A DNA stretch of 44,362 bases from an uncultured Clostridia bacterium. GTDB taxonomy: Bacteria; Bacillota; Clostridia; TANB77; CAG-508. Under the pieces are notes generated by a model that was not told the origin of the DNA, searched no databases, and was given only the letters and a program-made list of their open reading frames with translations. The position numbers and the translations under genes are program-made. Shown here in pieces: positions 19,253 to 29,614 of the stretch. Within the stretch, counting starts at the first letter, position 1. Each line of letters starts with the position of its first letter. The stretch lies in NCBI GenBank assembly GCA_947626815.1, contig CANQTN010000014.1, positions 1 through 44,362 on the forward strand, given 5' to 3'.

Positions 19253-19497
19253 GTTTACTGGTCAATGGTACAAATGGTAAAAGATAATATATTATTTATG
19301 CAGTAACAATTCGGGGGGACCAGCAAATTAAAGATTGTAATGCAAATTTTATAATTTATTATAAAATTTGGTATACAAGCTGTTATGTAGCTGGGAGTTA
19401 CAAATAAATAATATATTATCTAGAGCAATTTCTTAAGTTGATAGCATTACTTGTATACAGTTGGGAGTTACACATAAATAATATATTATCATTGACC
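19253..19497 (+). repeat. MITE-like palindromic repeat, copy B, with a duplicated 3' end
   Basis: The 450-bp gap 19101-19549 is filled by this element and a terminator. The core (TTCGGGGGGACC at 19311-19322 to TAAATAATATATTATC ending 19420) matches copy A, but its 5' arm is of the copy C type (GGTACAAATGGTAAAAG). After the core comes an unrelated 30 bp or so and then a second 3' end (19450-19497, TATACAGTTGGGAGTTAC... to CATTGACC). The outer arms do not match each other, so B looks like a recombinant of two copies. Confidence 0.8.
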
Positions 19498-19502
19498 ATA
19501 AA

Positions 19503-19540
19503 AAAGAGCCTATTAGACCACAATATATATGCTCTAATAG
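19503..19540 (-). terminator. Terminator of leuS
   Basis: Read on the minus strand, CTATTAGA (19540-19533) pairs with TCTAATAG (19517-19510), followed by GCTCTTTTTT. It lies 10 bp past the leuS stop. Confidence 0.65.
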
Positions 19541-19549
19541 ACTATAATA

Positions 19550-21940
19550 TTATTTTACAACTAAATTATAAATTTTATTTTTTATATAAATTTCTTTTAC
19601 AATAGATTTACCATCTAATTTAGAATCAATTACATCATGAACTTTTTTCTTTATAACATCATCTTCTTCATCAGGATTAATTTGAATAGTTGCTTTTAAT
19701 TTACCATTAAGCTGAATTGGTAAAGTTATTTCATTTGCAATTGTCTTTTTCTCATCAAATTCAGGCCATTTTTCATAAGCAATAGTATAATCATGACCTA
19801 AAATATTCCATAGTTCCTCAGTTATATGAGGAGCAACAGGATTTAATAATTTCAAAAAATTTTCTGCATAAGTAAGAGGAAAAACATTTTCTTTATTAAC
19901 TGCATTAATGAAAATCATCATTTGAGAAATAGCAGTATTAAAGTTCATTGTTTCATAATCATTAGAAACTTTTTTAACAGTATAATGATAAATTCGTTCA
20001 AGATTAGAATTAGGAGCATCTTTGATTTTGCCAGATTCTGTGTATAGTCTCCAAACTCTATCCAAAAATTTTTTAGAACCATCAATACCATTTGGATCCC
20101 ATGGTTTTGCATCTTCAATAGGTCCCATAAACATTTCATAAATTCTTAAACTATCAGCACCATATTGTTTTACCATATCATCAGGATTAATAACATTTCC
20201 TTTTGATTTACTCATTTTTTCACCATTAGGACCTAAAATCATACCTTGATGTCTAAGCTTTTGAAATGGCTCTTTTACTGGAACAATTCCTTTATTATAT
20301 AAATAGTTATTCCAAAATCTTGAATATAATAAATGTCCAACTGCATGTTCAGGACCACCAACATATAAATCAACAGGAAGCCAGTGTTCTAATAATTTTT
20401 TATCAGCTAATTCATTTTCATTTTTAGGATCAATATATCTTAAAAAATACCAACTAGAACCAGCACTACCTGGCATAGTACTTGTTTCACGTTTTGCTTC
20501 TTTACCTTCAAAAGTTGTATTAACCCAATTAGTAGCTTTATTCAATGGAGAAGCACCTAATTTAGAAGGAGCATAATCTTCAAGTTCAGGTAAAATTAAT
20601 GGTAGATCACTATCTGGTAAAGCTTTAATTTCTCCATCAACATGTACTACTGGAATTGGTTCTCCCCAATAACGTTGTCTTGCAAAAATCCATTCACGAA
20701 GTTTATAATTTATCTTTTTTGTACCTAACTTATGAGTTTCTAGCCAATCAATCATTTTAGCTATAGCATCTTCTTTATTCAAACCATTTAAAAAATCAGA
20801 ATTAATATGTATACCATCTTCTGTAAAAGCTTCTTTTGAAACATCTCCACCTTTTAATACAGGAATAATATCAATACCAAATTTTTTAGCAAATTCATAA
20901 TCTCTTTGATCATGAGCTGGAACAGCCATAATAGAACCAGTTCCATAGCTTGCTAAGACATAGTCAGAAATCCAAATAGGAATTTTCTTATTATTAACAG
21001 GATTTATAGCATAACTACCAGTAAATACTCCAGTTTTATCTTTATTTAATTCTGTTCTTTCTAAATCAGATTTTGCAGAACATAATTTTTTATATTCTTG
21101 AACAGATTGCATCTGATCAGGTGTAGTAATTTGATTTACTAAATCTAATTCTGGAGCTAATACACAATAAGTAGCACCAAATAAAGTATCAGGTCTTGTT
21201 GTAAATACTGTAAAACTTAAATTGTTATTTTCAGCAATTTTAAAAACAATTTCTGCTCCTTCAGATTTACCAATCCAATTTTTTTGAATTTCTTTTGTAG
21301 ATTCAGGCCAATCGATATTATCTAATCCATCTAGCAAAATATCAGCATATTTAGGAATATCTAAAACCCATTGCTCCATATTTTTACGAACAACAGGAAA
21401 TCCGCCTCTTTCACTTTTTCCATTAATGACTTCATCATTTGATAAAACACATCCTAATTCTTCACACCAATTAACAGGCATTTCAATTAATTTAGCCAAA
21501 CCATCTTCAAATAATTGCTTAAAAATCCATTGAGTCCATTTATAATAATCTGGATCACAAGTAGAAACTTCCTTATCCCAATCGAAAGAAAGTCCAAGCA
21601 TTTTTAATTGCTTCTTAAATATACTAATATTATTAGCTGTAAAACCAGCAGGATGATTACCAGTTTTTATAGCATACTGTTCTGCAGGAAGTCCAAAAGC
21701 ATCCCATCCCATAGGATGTAAAACATTGTAACCTTGCATTCTCTTCATTCTAGAAACAATGTCAGTTGCAGTGTATCCTTCAGGATGTCCAACATGAAGA
21801 CCTTGACCAGATGGATATGGGAACATATCTAAAGCATAAAACTTTGGTTTAGAAAAATCCCATACATCAGTAAAAAAGGTTTTATTTTCATCCCAATAAT
21901 CTTGCCATTTTTTTTCAATTTCATTAAATTTATAATCCAT
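19550..21940 (-). CDS. leuS: Leucyl-tRNA synthetase
   Basis: The 796-residue class I synthetase has [17 protein letters not shown] (HIGH motif as HVGH), the editing domain with [34 protein letters not shown], and the KMSKS motif in [16 protein letters not shown]. It charges tRNA-Leu. Size is typical of bacterial LeuRS. The start is ATG 21940 (MDYKF), with AAGGGG upstream. I see no T-box leader in the 200 bp before it. The gene has no in-frame CGG; the one CGG in it spans GGC GGA. Confidence 0.97.
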   Translation of the reverse strand: MDYKFNEIEKKWQDYWDENKTFFTDVWDFSKPKFYALDMFPYPSGQGLHVGHPEGYTATDIVSRMKRMQGYNVLHPMGWDAFGLPAEQYAIKTGNHPAGFTANNISIFKKQLKMLGLSFDWDKEVSTCDPDYYKWTQWIFKQLFEDGLAKLIEMPVNWCEELGCVLSNDEVINGKSERGGFPVVRKNMEQWVLDIPKYADILLDGLDNIDWPESTKEIQKNWIGKSEGAEIVFKIAENNNLSFTVFTTRPDTLFGATYCVLAPELDLVNQITTPDQMQSVQEYKKLCSAKSDLERTELNKDKTGVFTGSYAINPVNNKKIPIWISDYVLASYGTGSIMAVPAHDQRDYEFAKKFGIDIIPVLKGGDVSKEAFTEDGIHINSDFLNGLNKEDAIAKMIDWLETHKLGTKKINYKLREWIFARQRYWGEPIPVVHVDGEIKALPDSDLPLILPELEDYAPSKLGASPLNKATNWVNTTFEGKEAKRETSTMPGSAGSSWYFLRYIDPKNENELADKKLLEHWLPVDLYVGGPEHAVGHLLYSRFWNNYLYNKGIVPVKEPFQKLRHQGMILGPNGEKMSKSKGNVINPDDMVKQYGADSLRIYEMFMGPIEDAKPWDPNGIDGSKKFLDRVWRLYTESGKIKDAPNSNLERIYHYTVKKVSNDYETMNFNTAISQMMIFINAVNKENVFPLTYAENFLKLLNPVAPHITEELWNILGHDYTIAYEKWPEFDEKKTIANEITLPIQLNGKLKATIQINPDEEDDVIKKKVHDVIDSKLDGKSIVKEIYIKNKIYNLVVK

Positions 21941-21979
21941 AAGCAATAGCCCCTTCCATATAATTATTAAATTGTCTGT

Positions 21980-22008
21980 ATTATATAATAAAAAATGGCT
22001 AAATTCAA
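21980..22008 (-). promoter_or_regulatory. Promoter of leuS
   Basis: On the minus strand TTGAAT (22008-22003) and TATAAT (21985-21980) are 17 bp apart, about 40 bp before the start codon. Confidence 0.65.
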
Positions 22009-22116
22009 GACATATATAAATTATAATAGAAGTTATTGAATTTAAAAAATAAAAATGTTAAAATTCATAATAAATATAAATAGTATATGGAAGAAAAGGT
22101 TAAAAATTAATTCTTT

Positions 22117-22159
22117 TCCAACCAGATTTGTGCCTTAGAAAGGAATGGTAGTAAAAATG
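22117..22159 (+). repeat. Leader repeat, copy 2 (matches 3051-3093)
   Basis: The same 43-nt leader as in front of the 131-residue membrane protein, with three differences (TA to CC and one A to G). In this copy the A to G change creates an ATG at 22145; the copy 1 sequence shows that the ancestral start is the later ATG at 22157. Confidence 0.75.
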
Positions 22160-22951
22160 GTAGATATAGAAAAAGCAAAAAAAGAATTTATAAAACATGT
22201 AAGTAAAATGAAAATAGATAATCCAAGAATAAAACCCAAAATAGGACATACATTTAGAGTTGCAGAAATTTGTAAGAAAATTGCAAACAGCTTAAATTTA
22301 ACACAAGAAGAAATAAAGTTGGCACAATTAATAGGAATATTACATGATATAGGAAGATTTGAACAATATAAAGTATATGACAAGAATACAAATTCTATAA
22401 CATTAGACAATAGCATAGAGTTTAATCATGGAGAAGCAGGTAGAGAGGTATTAAAAAAAGATAGCTATATAAGACAATATATAGATGATAATAAATATGA
22501 CAAAATTATTTTAACAGCAGTATATGAACATAACAGATATGGAATAAGTGAGGGACTAAGCAAAGAAGAAGAGCTTTTTTGCAAAATTATAAGAGATGCA
22601 GATAAATTAGACATTATATATGAAACAATTTATATTTACTGGCAAGAAAAAGAAAAAATTGAAATGGTAGAAAAAGGAGAATTATCAAAAGAAATGCTAG
22701 AAGATTTTTATAATAAAAAACTAGCAAACAATCAAAAAAGAATAAGTGAAACAGATCAAATCTTAAGGTTTAGTTCATTTATTTATGACATGAACTTTAA
22801 ATATAGTTTTGAACATTTAAAACAAAGAGACAATATTAGTAAAATGATAGACAGATTTAAGTATAAAATACCTAAAACAAAACAAGAAATGATAAAAGTA
22901 AAAAACATATCAAATGAATATGTAATAGAAAAAATAAAGGAAAAAAACTAA
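22157..22951 (+). CDS. HD-domain phosphohydrolase (paralogue)
   Basis: This 264-residue HD hydrolase has H in IGHTFRVAEI, HD in LHDIGRFEQYKVYD, EHNRYG and IIRDADKLD, the same set and spacing as the HD protein at 670-1449. The start at 22157 (MVDIEK) is chosen because the ribosome binding site AAAGGA touches the alternative ATG at 22145, and the sister leader lacks that ATG. Its stop overlaps the topoisomerase ATG by one base, so the two are translationally coupled. Substrate unknown. Confidence 0.85.
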   Translation: MVDIEKAKKEFIKHVSKMKIDNPRIKPKIGHTFRVAEICKKIANSLNLTQEEIKLAQLIGILHDIGRFEQYKVYDKNTNSITLDNSIEFNHGEAGREVLKKDSYIRQYIDDNKYDKIILTAVYEHNRYGISEGLSKEEELFCKIIRDADKLDIIYETIYIYWQEKEKIEMVEKGELSKEMLEDFYNKKLANNQKRISETDQILRFSSFIYDMNFKYSFEHLKQRDNISKMIDRFKYKIPKTKQEMIKVKNISNEYVIEKIKEKN

Positions 22952-24912
22952 TGGGAAAAAAATTAATAATAACAGAAAAGCCATCAGTAGCAATGGAATT
23001 TGCAAAAGCGTTAAAAATAACAACAAATAGAAAAAACGGATATTTAGAATCACAAGATTGGATTATAACATGGTGTGTAGGACACCTAGTAACAATGAGT
23101 TATCCAGAAAAATATGACGAAAAATTAAAATTTTGGAGATTAGACACACTTCCATTTATTCCAGAAGAATGGAAATATGAAATAATTCCACAAGTTCAAA
23201 ATCAATTTGATATAGTAAAAGAACTAATGACAAGAGAAGACATAGAAGAAATATATAATGCAGGGGACTCAGGACGTGAAGGAGAATACATACAAAGATT
23301 AGTATTTATGATGGCAAAACCAAATCCAAAAGCAAAAATGAAAAGAGTATGGATAGACTCTCAAACAGAGGAAGAAATTTTAAGAGGAATAAAAGAAGCA
23401 AAAGATTTATCATATTATGATAGTTTATCAGATAGTGCATATTTAAGAGCAAAAGAAGACTATTTAATAGGAATCAACTTTTCAAGACTTTTATCAATAA
23501 TATATGGGAGAAAATTAGCACAAAGTATAAATGAAGAAAAAGCATCAATATCAGTAGGAAGAGTAATGACATGTGTTTTAGGAATGATAGTAGAAAGAGA
23601 AAGAGAAATTAGAAATTTTGTAAAAACAAAATATTATAAAATAGTAGGAAAGTTTGGAAACGAAACATCATCATTTCAAGCAGAATGGAAAGTAAATGAA
23701 AAATCAAAAATGTATGAAAGTCCAAAATTATATAATGAAACAGGCTTTAAAAAAGAACAAGATGCAAAAGATTTTATAATAAATTTGCAAGGAAAAGAAG
23801 CAACAATATCAGAACTAAAAAAATCAAAACAAAAAGAAAATGCTCCACTTTTATTTAATTTAGCAGAAATACAAAATGAATGTACAAAAAGATTTAAAAT
23901 TAAGCCAGATGAAACACTTGAAATAATACAAAACTTATATGAAAAAAAATTACTTACATATCCTAGAACAGATGCAAGAGTACTATCAACTGCTGTTGCA
24001 AAAGAAATAAGTAAAAATTTAAATGGAATCACAAGAGGATTTAAAGATGAAGAAATACAAAAATATATACAAAAAATGAAAGATGAAAAATATTCTACAA
24101 ATTTAATAAAAACAAAATATGTAAATGATAGCAAAATAACAGATCACTATGCAATTATTCCAACAGGGCAAGGATATGAAAATTACAATCAATTGCCAAA
24201 CATACAAAAAGAAATATATAAAGTAATAGTAAAAAGATTTTTAGCTATTTTTTATCCACCATCAGAATATAATAAAATTCAAGTAACAGTAAAAATAGAA
24301 GAAGAGACTTTTAATTGTAGTGAAAAAGTTTGTATAAAACAAGGTTTTTTAGAAATATTAAAACCAAATAAAAAAGAAAAACAAAAATTGACAGACAATG
24401 AAGAAAATTTGAAAAATGAAGAACAAGATTCTGAAGAAGAAAACAACCTAGAATTATTAAAAAAACTAAAAAAAGGTGAAAAAGTACAAATAAAAAACTT
24501 TGAAATAAAAGATGCAGAGACATCACCACCTTCTAGATATAATTCAGGTTCTATTATACTAGCTATGGAAAATGCAGGAAAATTAATAGAAGAAGAGGAA
24601 CTAAGAGAACAAATAAAAGGAGCTGGAATTGGAACTAGTGCAACAAGGGCAGAAATAATTAAAAAACTAGAAAAAATCAAATACATGCAAATTAATTCAA
24701 AAACTCAAATTATAACTCCAACTGAAAAAGGAGAAAAAATTTATGACATTGTACATTTTTCAATGCCAGATATGCTGAATCCAAAACTTACAGCTAGCTG
24801 GGAAAAAGGCTTAGATATGGTAGCTAAAAAAGAAATAAAGCCAGATGAATTTATGATAAAATTAAAAAATTATATAAAATCTAAATTTAATAAATTAGTA
24901 GTAAAAATGTAA
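22951..24912 (+). CDS. topB: DNA topoisomerase III (type IA)
   Basis: The 653-residue enzyme has an N-terminal Toprim domain (KLIITEKPSVAMEFAKAL, then NAGDSGREGEYI), the Ser-rich SVGRVMTCVLGMIVEREREI, and the catalytic tyrosine about Y337 in LLTYPRTDARVLS. It relaxes and decatenates DNA through a single-strand break. The usual ATDxDREGE is AGDSGREGE here, so one of the Toprim acids is changed (the pattern is seen in some TopB-like proteins). The length fits a short TopB without C-terminal zinc fingers. Start codon overlaps the HD gene stop. Repeat copy C follows. Confidence 0.88.
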   Translation: MGKKLIITEKPSVAMEFAKALKITTNRKNGYLESQDWIITWCVGHLVTMSYPEKYDEKLKFWRLDTLPFIPEEWKYEIIPQVQNQFDIVKELMTREDIEEIYNAGDSGREGEYIQRLVFMMAKPNPKAKMKRVWIDSQTEEEILRGIKEAKDLSYYDSLSDSAYLRAKEDYLIGINFSRLLSIIYGRKLAQSINEEKASISVGRVMTCVLGMIVEREREIRNFVKTKYYKIVGKFGNETSSFQAEWKVNEKSKMYESPKLYNETGFKKEQDAKDFIINLQGKEATISELKKSKQKENAPLLFNLAEIQNECTKRFKIKPDETLEIIQNLYEKKLLTYPRTDARVLSTAVAKEISKNLNGITRGFKDEEIQKYIQKMKDEKYSTNLIKTKYVNDSKITDHYAIIPTGQGYENYNQLPNIQKEIYKVIVKRFLAIFYPPSEYNKIQVTVKIEEETFNCSEKVCIKQGFLEILKPNKKEKQKLTDNEENLKNEEQDSEEENNLELLKKLKKGEKVQIKNFEIKDAETSPPSRYNSGSIILAMENAGKLIEEEELREQIKGAGIGTSATRAEIIKKLEKIKYMQINSKTQIITPTEKGEKIYDIVHFSMPDMLNPKLTASWEKGLDMVAKKEIKPDEFMIKLKNYIKSKFNKLVVKM

Positions 24913-24935
24913 AAAAAGTATTAATAATAACTATC

Positions 24936-25148
24936 GTGTAACAGTCTACAGATCAATGGTACAAATGGTAAAAGATAATATATTATTTATGCAGTAACAA
25001 TTCGGGGGGACCAGCAAATTACAGCTTGTTAATAAAATTTTATAATTTATTATAAAATTTTAGGTACAATCTGTATGCAGCTGGGAGTTACAAATAAATA
25101 ATATATTATCTTTTACCATTTGTACCATTGATAAGTAGACTGTTACAC
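24936..25148 (+). repeat. MITE-like palindromic repeat, copy C (most symmetrical)
   Basis: The gap 24913-25269 holds this element. Its outer arms are nearly perfect inverted repeats of about 55 bp, from GTGTAACAGTCTAC (24936) to GTAGACTGTTACAC (ends 25148). The core carries TTCGGGGGGACC (25002-25013). The stem around the apical hairpin is swapped relative to the others: ACAGCTTGT is on the 5' side and ACAATCTGT on the 3' side, the reverse complement arrangement of copies A, D and E. This would result from inversion of the hairpin tip. Confidence 0.85.
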
Positions 25149-25176
25149 AATTTTACTAGTAAATTAAAAATAAAAC

Positions 25177-25205
25177 TTTATTTTTTGCATAAAATATAGT
25201 ATAAT
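25177..25205 (+). promoter_or_regulatory. Possible mfd promoter
   Basis: TATAAT at 25200-25205 is exact; the -35 region 17 bp upstream (TTTATT) is weak. It is 65 bp before the mfd ATG. Confidence 0.4.
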
Positions 25206-25269
25206 ATATAACGATTTTTAAATTTAATCAAATATTAATACAAGAAACTAAAATTTTATAGGAGTCAAA

Positions 25270-28200
25270 ATGAACACAATTTTAGGAGAACTAGGTAAAT
25301 CGGAAAAATTCATTGATTTACTAAAACAAATAGAAAACAAAAAAAGTCCGGTAGCAATATCGGGCTTAACTGACGTAGCCATAAGTCAAATAACAACAGC
25401 AATAAATGAATTTGGAAAAAAGCCAATATGTATAATAACATACAATGAAATTCAAGCTAAAAAAATATATGAAGATATAAAATATTTTAATAATAATGTG
25501 GTATTATTCCCTAAAAAAGAAGTGGTAACATATGACTATATAGCAGAAAGCAAAGATTTACCATACCAAAGAATAGAAGCATTAAATGAAATAAAAAATA
25601 AGAGAAATTTAATAGTAATAACAACAATAGAAGCAATAATGCAAGAACTACCAGCAAAAGAAGCATTATATAAAAATGAAATAGATATAAAAATAGGAGA
25701 AAATTATAATCTTGAAGAAATAAAGCAAAAACTTATACATTTAGGATATTCAAGATATGATTTAATAGAAGGAAGAGGTCAATTTTCTATAAGAGGAGGA
25801 ATTCTTGACATTGCTAATAATGAAGATACAGGAATAAGAATTGAATTCTGGGGAGATGAAGTTGATTCAATAAGAAACTTCAATATTACAACTCAAAGAT
25901 CAATAAATACTTTAGAAAAAGTAGTAATATATCCAGCACATGAGTATATTTTAGAAAAAGAAGTAAGCACAGTATGTGAAAAAATAAAAAATATAAAAAC
26001 AAATCAAAAACAGATAATAGATGAAGATATTGAACAAATAAAAATAGGAAATTATATTAGTAAAATAGATAAATATTTTTCATACTTTTATGAAAAAAAA
26101 GAAACATTACTTGAATATTTGTCAAGCAATTATTGCATATTTTTAGATGAAATTGGAAAAATAAAACAAAGAGTAAAAAACATATCAATTGACAATAATA
26201 ATTTAATAAAAAATATAATAGAAAAAGAAAAGATAGTTCCAGATGCAATTAGCAATTTATTAACTTATGATAAAATAGAAGAAAAATTAGATAAAAAACA
26301 GATAATATATATTGAGAAAAATGATATAGAAAATAAATTAGCAAATGAAAAATATAAATTTGAATATAGAGAAGTTAATTATTATAAAAGTGAAATAGAG
26401 GAATTAATAAAAGATTTACAAAAAGCTATAAAACAAAACAAAAAAATATATGTTTTAGTATCAACAAAAGAAAAAGCAAAAAAATTACAAAACTTATTTA
26501 ATGAAAATGAAATTATTAATAGAATAGAAGAAAAATTAGATCAAACAATTATTGTAAAATCAAATGAAGCAGTAGTAACAATAGGTATTGGAAAATTATC
26601 GTCAGGATTTGAATTATATAATTTAAATCAATTAGTAATATCAGCAGATGACTTAATAGAAGGAGAAAGAAGACGAAAAAGAATAATAAATGCAGATTTC
26701 AAAGAAGGAGAAAAAGTAGTATTTGCAGATTTAAAAGTGGGAGACTATGTTGTTCATAGAAGATATGGAATTGGTATTTACATAGGAGTCAATACCATAA
26801 AAGCAGATGGAACAATAAAAGATTACATCAAAATAAAATATAAAAATGATGATATTCTATATGTACCAACAAATGATTTAGATCATATTAGAAAATATAT
26901 TGGAGGAGATAAAATCCAGCCAAAAATCAATAAATTAGGTAGCAAAGAATGGGAAAATACAAAAACAAAAGTAAAGAGCAATTTAAGGGAAATAGCAAAA
27001 GAATTAATAGAATTATATGCTAAAAGAGAAAAATCGAAAGGATTTAGCTTTAGTAAAGATACACCATGGCAAAATGAATTTGAAAATAAGTTTCCATATC
27101 AAGAAACAGATGATCAATTACGCTGTATCGAAGAGGTCAAAAAGGATATGGAAAATGAAAGACCAATGGATAGATTACTATGTGGAGATGTAGGATATGG
27201 AAAAACAGAAGTAGCATTAAGAGCAGCATTTAAAGCAGTAATGGATCAAAAGCAAGTAGCATATCTTGCACCAACTACAGTACTTGCAGAACAACAATAT
27301 AAAGAATTTAAAGAAAGAGTAAAAGACTTTCCAATAAAAGTAGAAATTTTAAATAGATTTAAAACCAAAAAATATCAGGATGAAGTTATCAAAAAATTAA
27401 AATTAGGAGAAGTAGATATTCTAATTGGAACACATAGAATTTTAAGCAAAGATATAGAATTCAAAGATTTAGGATTATTAATTATAGACGAAGAACATCG
27501 ATTTGGAGTAAAAGACAAAGAAAAAATAAAACAACTAAAAACCAATGTAGATGTATTAACTATGACAGCAACACCAATACCAAGAACAATGCATATGTCA
27601 ATAGTTGGAATTAGAGATATGTCTGTAATATATGAACCACCACACAACAGAAAACCAGTGCAAACTTATGTATTAGAATATGATACAGAAGTAATAAAAG
27701 AAGCAATAACAAAAGAGTTAGAAAGAGATGGACAAGTATTTTATTTATATAACAATGTAGAAGGAATACAAAAAAAAGCAGACGATATATCAAGATTAGT
27801 ACCAGAAGCAAGTGTAGTATATGCACATGGACAAATGACTGGAAATAAAATAGAAACAATTATGCAAGAATTTGTAGAAAGAAAAACTAATGTACTGGTA
27901 TGTACCACAATACTAGAATCTGGAATAGACATACCAAATGCAAACACAATAATAGTAGAAAATGCAGACAGAATGGGATTAGCACAACTATATCAAATAA
28001 GAGGAAGAGTAGGAAGAAGTAATACACAAGCATATGCATATATAACATACAAAAAAGACAAACTCTTATCAGAAGTAGCAGATAAAAGATTAAAAGCAAT
28101 AAAAGAATTCACAGAATTTGGTTCTGGATTTAAAATTGCAATGAGAGATTTAGAAATAAGAGGAGCAGGAAGTTTACTTGGAGAAATACAATCAGGGCAT

Positions 28201-28740
28201 TTAGAACAAGTTGGATATGACACATATTGCAACCTTTTAGATGAAGTAATAAAAGAAACGAAAGGAATAGAAATAGAACAAGAAACAGAACTACAAATAG
28301 ACTTAAATGTAACAAGTTACATACCAGATGAATATATATCAGATTCAAACCAAAAAATAGAAATATACCAAAATATAGCATTATGTAAAAACGAGCAAGA
28401 TATACAAAATGTAACAGATGAAATAATTGATAGATTTGGAAATATGCCAAAAGAAGTAGAAAACTTATTAGCAATAACAAGAATAAAATATTTGTCAAAA
28501 AAAATAAATATAAGCAAAATAACAAGCAAAAACATAAATCAAAATGCAGAAACAACAGTCACATTAACATTTGAACCAAATAAGTTTAAATTAGACATAA
28601 ACAAAATGGTAAAAAAATATGGAAACAAAATAAAATTTTCAAATGGAATAAAACCAATAATAACACTAACAATAAAAGCAACAAGTGAAAAACAACTTTT
28701 AGAAAAAATAACACAAATACTTAAAAGTGAAATAGAATAG
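25270..28740 (+). CDS. mfd: Transcription-repair coupling factor
   Basis: The 1156-residue protein has the UvrB-like N-terminal part (RGQFSIRGGILDI), the RNA polymerase-binding domain (VGDYVVHRRYGIGIYIG, about 490-560), a RecG-like translocase with Walker A GDVGYGKTEVAL near residue 640 and DEEH in IIDEEHRFGV, and QIRGRVGRS. The C-terminal TRCF domain is complete. Mfd frees stalled RNA polymerase and recruits excision repair. TAGGAGTC precedes the ATG. Three early CGG trinucleotides (25302, 25349, 25362) are all out of frame and the gene is intact. Confidence 0.96.
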   Translation: MNTILGELGKSEKFIDLLKQIENKKSPVAISGLTDVAISQITTAINEFGKKPICIITYNEIQAKKIYEDIKYFNNNVVLFPKKEVVTYDYIAESKDLPYQRIEALNEIKNKRNLIVITTIEAIMQELPAKEALYKNEIDIKIGENYNLEEIKQKLIHLGYSRYDLIEGRGQFSIRGGILDIANNEDTGIRIEFWGDEVDSIRNFNITTQRSINTLEKVVIYPAHEYILEKEVSTVCEKIKNIKTNQKQIIDEDIEQIKIGNYISKIDKYFSYFYEKKETLLEYLSSNYCIFLDEIGKIKQRVKNISIDNNNLIKNIIEKEKIVPDAISNLLTYDKIEEKLDKKQIIYIEKNDIENKLANEKYKFEYREVNYYKSEIEELIKDLQKAIKQNKKIYVLVSTKEKAKKLQNLFNENEIINRIEEKLDQTIIVKSNEAVVTIGIGKLSSGFELYNLNQLVISADDLIEGERRRKRIINADFKEGEKVVFADLKVGDYVVHRRYGIGIYIGVNTIKADGTIKDYIKIKYKNDDILYVPTNDLDHIRKYIGGDKIQPKINKLGSKEWENTKTKVKSNLREIAKELIELYAKREKSKGFSFSKDTPWQNEFENKFPYQETDDQLRCIEEVKKDMENERPMDRLLCGDVGYGKTEVALRAAFKAVMDQKQVAYLAPTTVLAEQQYKEFKERVKDFPIKVEILNRFKTKKYQDEVIKKLKLGEVDILIGTHRILSKDIEFKDLGLLIIDEEHRFGVKDKEKIKQLKTNVDVLTMTATPIPRTMHMSIVGIRDMSVIYEPPHNRKPVQTYVLEYDTEVIKEAITKELERDGQVFYLYNNVEGIQKKADDISRLVPEASVVYAHGQMTGNKIETIMQEFVERKTNVLVCTTILESGIDIPNANTIIVENADRMGLAQLYQIRGRVGRSNTQAYAYITYKKDKLLSEVADKRLKAIKEFTEFGSGFKIAMRDLEIRGAGSLLGEIQSGHLEQVGYDTYCNLLDEVIKETKGIEIEQETELQIDLNVTSYIPDEYISDSNQKIEIYQNIALCKNEQDIQNVTDEIIDRFGNMPKEVENLLAITRIKYLSKKINISKITSKNINQNAETTVTLTFEPNKFKLDINKMVKKYGNKIKFSNGIKPIITLTIKATSEKQLLEKITQILKSEIE

Positions 28741-28800
28741 GCATCAAAACTGTATGAATCAACAAACACTAACATTTCAAGAGAAGGGAGTAAATTGAAA

Positions 28801-29596
28801 ATGCAGAGAATTACAAGTAAAGAAAACAATTTTATTAAACATGTAAGAAAATTAAGAGACAAAAAATACAGAGATATGAACAATTTATATGTAATAGAAG
28901 GAATAAAATTAATAACAGAAGCAATACAAGAAGAAATGAATATAAAGCAGATTGTTCTATGTGATGATTGTGAAAAAAATGAAACTATTTCAAAAGAAAT
29001 GATGTATGAAATTGCAAAATATGAATGTATTTCTGTGCCAGAAAAAATTTTTAAATATTTATCAGAAGTACAAACTCCTCAAGGAATTTTAGCTGTTATA
29101 GAAAAAATAAATAAAAAAAATGAGATAGATTATTCACAAGACATAATAATAGCACTAGATGATGTGCAAGATCCAGGAAACCTAGGAAGTATATTAAGAA
29201 CAATTGACAGTGCTGGAATTACACAAGTTTTAGTTTCGAAAAAAACTGCAGATTGTTATAATTCAAAAGTAATTCGTTCTACAATGGGAGCAATTTTTAG
29301 AATTAATGTTATAGAATGTGAAAACTTAGAAAAAACCTTAAAGGAAATAAAAAAACACAAATTTAAAATAGTGGTATCATCATTACAAACTCAAAATACT
29401 ATATATGATATTAGCTATGACAAAAAAATAATAGTTATTGGAAATGAAGCAAATGGTGTTGAAGAAGAAATACAAAAAATTGCTGATGAAAAAATTAAAA
29501 TTCCAATGATTCGGCAAAACAGAAAGTTTAAATGCCTCTGTTGCAACAGGAATTATTATATATGAGTATGTAAGACAAAAAAGGAGTGCAAAATAG
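28801..29596 (+). CDS. TrmH-family (SpoU) rRNA 2'-O-methyltransferase, with a CGGC +1 recoding site
   Basis: The 264-residue reading-through product has the substrate-binding N-terminal domain and a SPOUT knot with its three motifs: DDVQDPGNLGSILRT, VIGNEANGVEEE, and IPMIGKTESLNASVATG. The last motif exists only if CGGC at 29512-29515 (codon 238) is read as one Gly; the zero frame instead gives a scrambled tail ending at 29565. This is the only site where the fourth base is C. Members methylate ribose in 23S rRNA. The start may also be TTG 28795; AAGGGAG is upstream of both. Confidence 0.87.
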
Positions 29597-29608
29597 CACT
29601 TCTTATTT
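29581..29608 (+). terminator. Weak terminator overlapping the end of the methyltransferase gene
   Basis: AAGGAGTGC (29581-29589) pairs with GCACTTCTT (29596-29604) with one mismatch, followed by ATTT. The stop codon falls in the loop region, consistent with the reading-through end at 29596. Confidence 0.45.
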
Positions 29609-29614
29609 ATATTC

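Noticed and set aside
21941..22144. T-box leader of leuS
   Set aside because: The leader before leuS is only about 30-40 nt from the predicted promoter and lacks the T-box sequence and stem structure.
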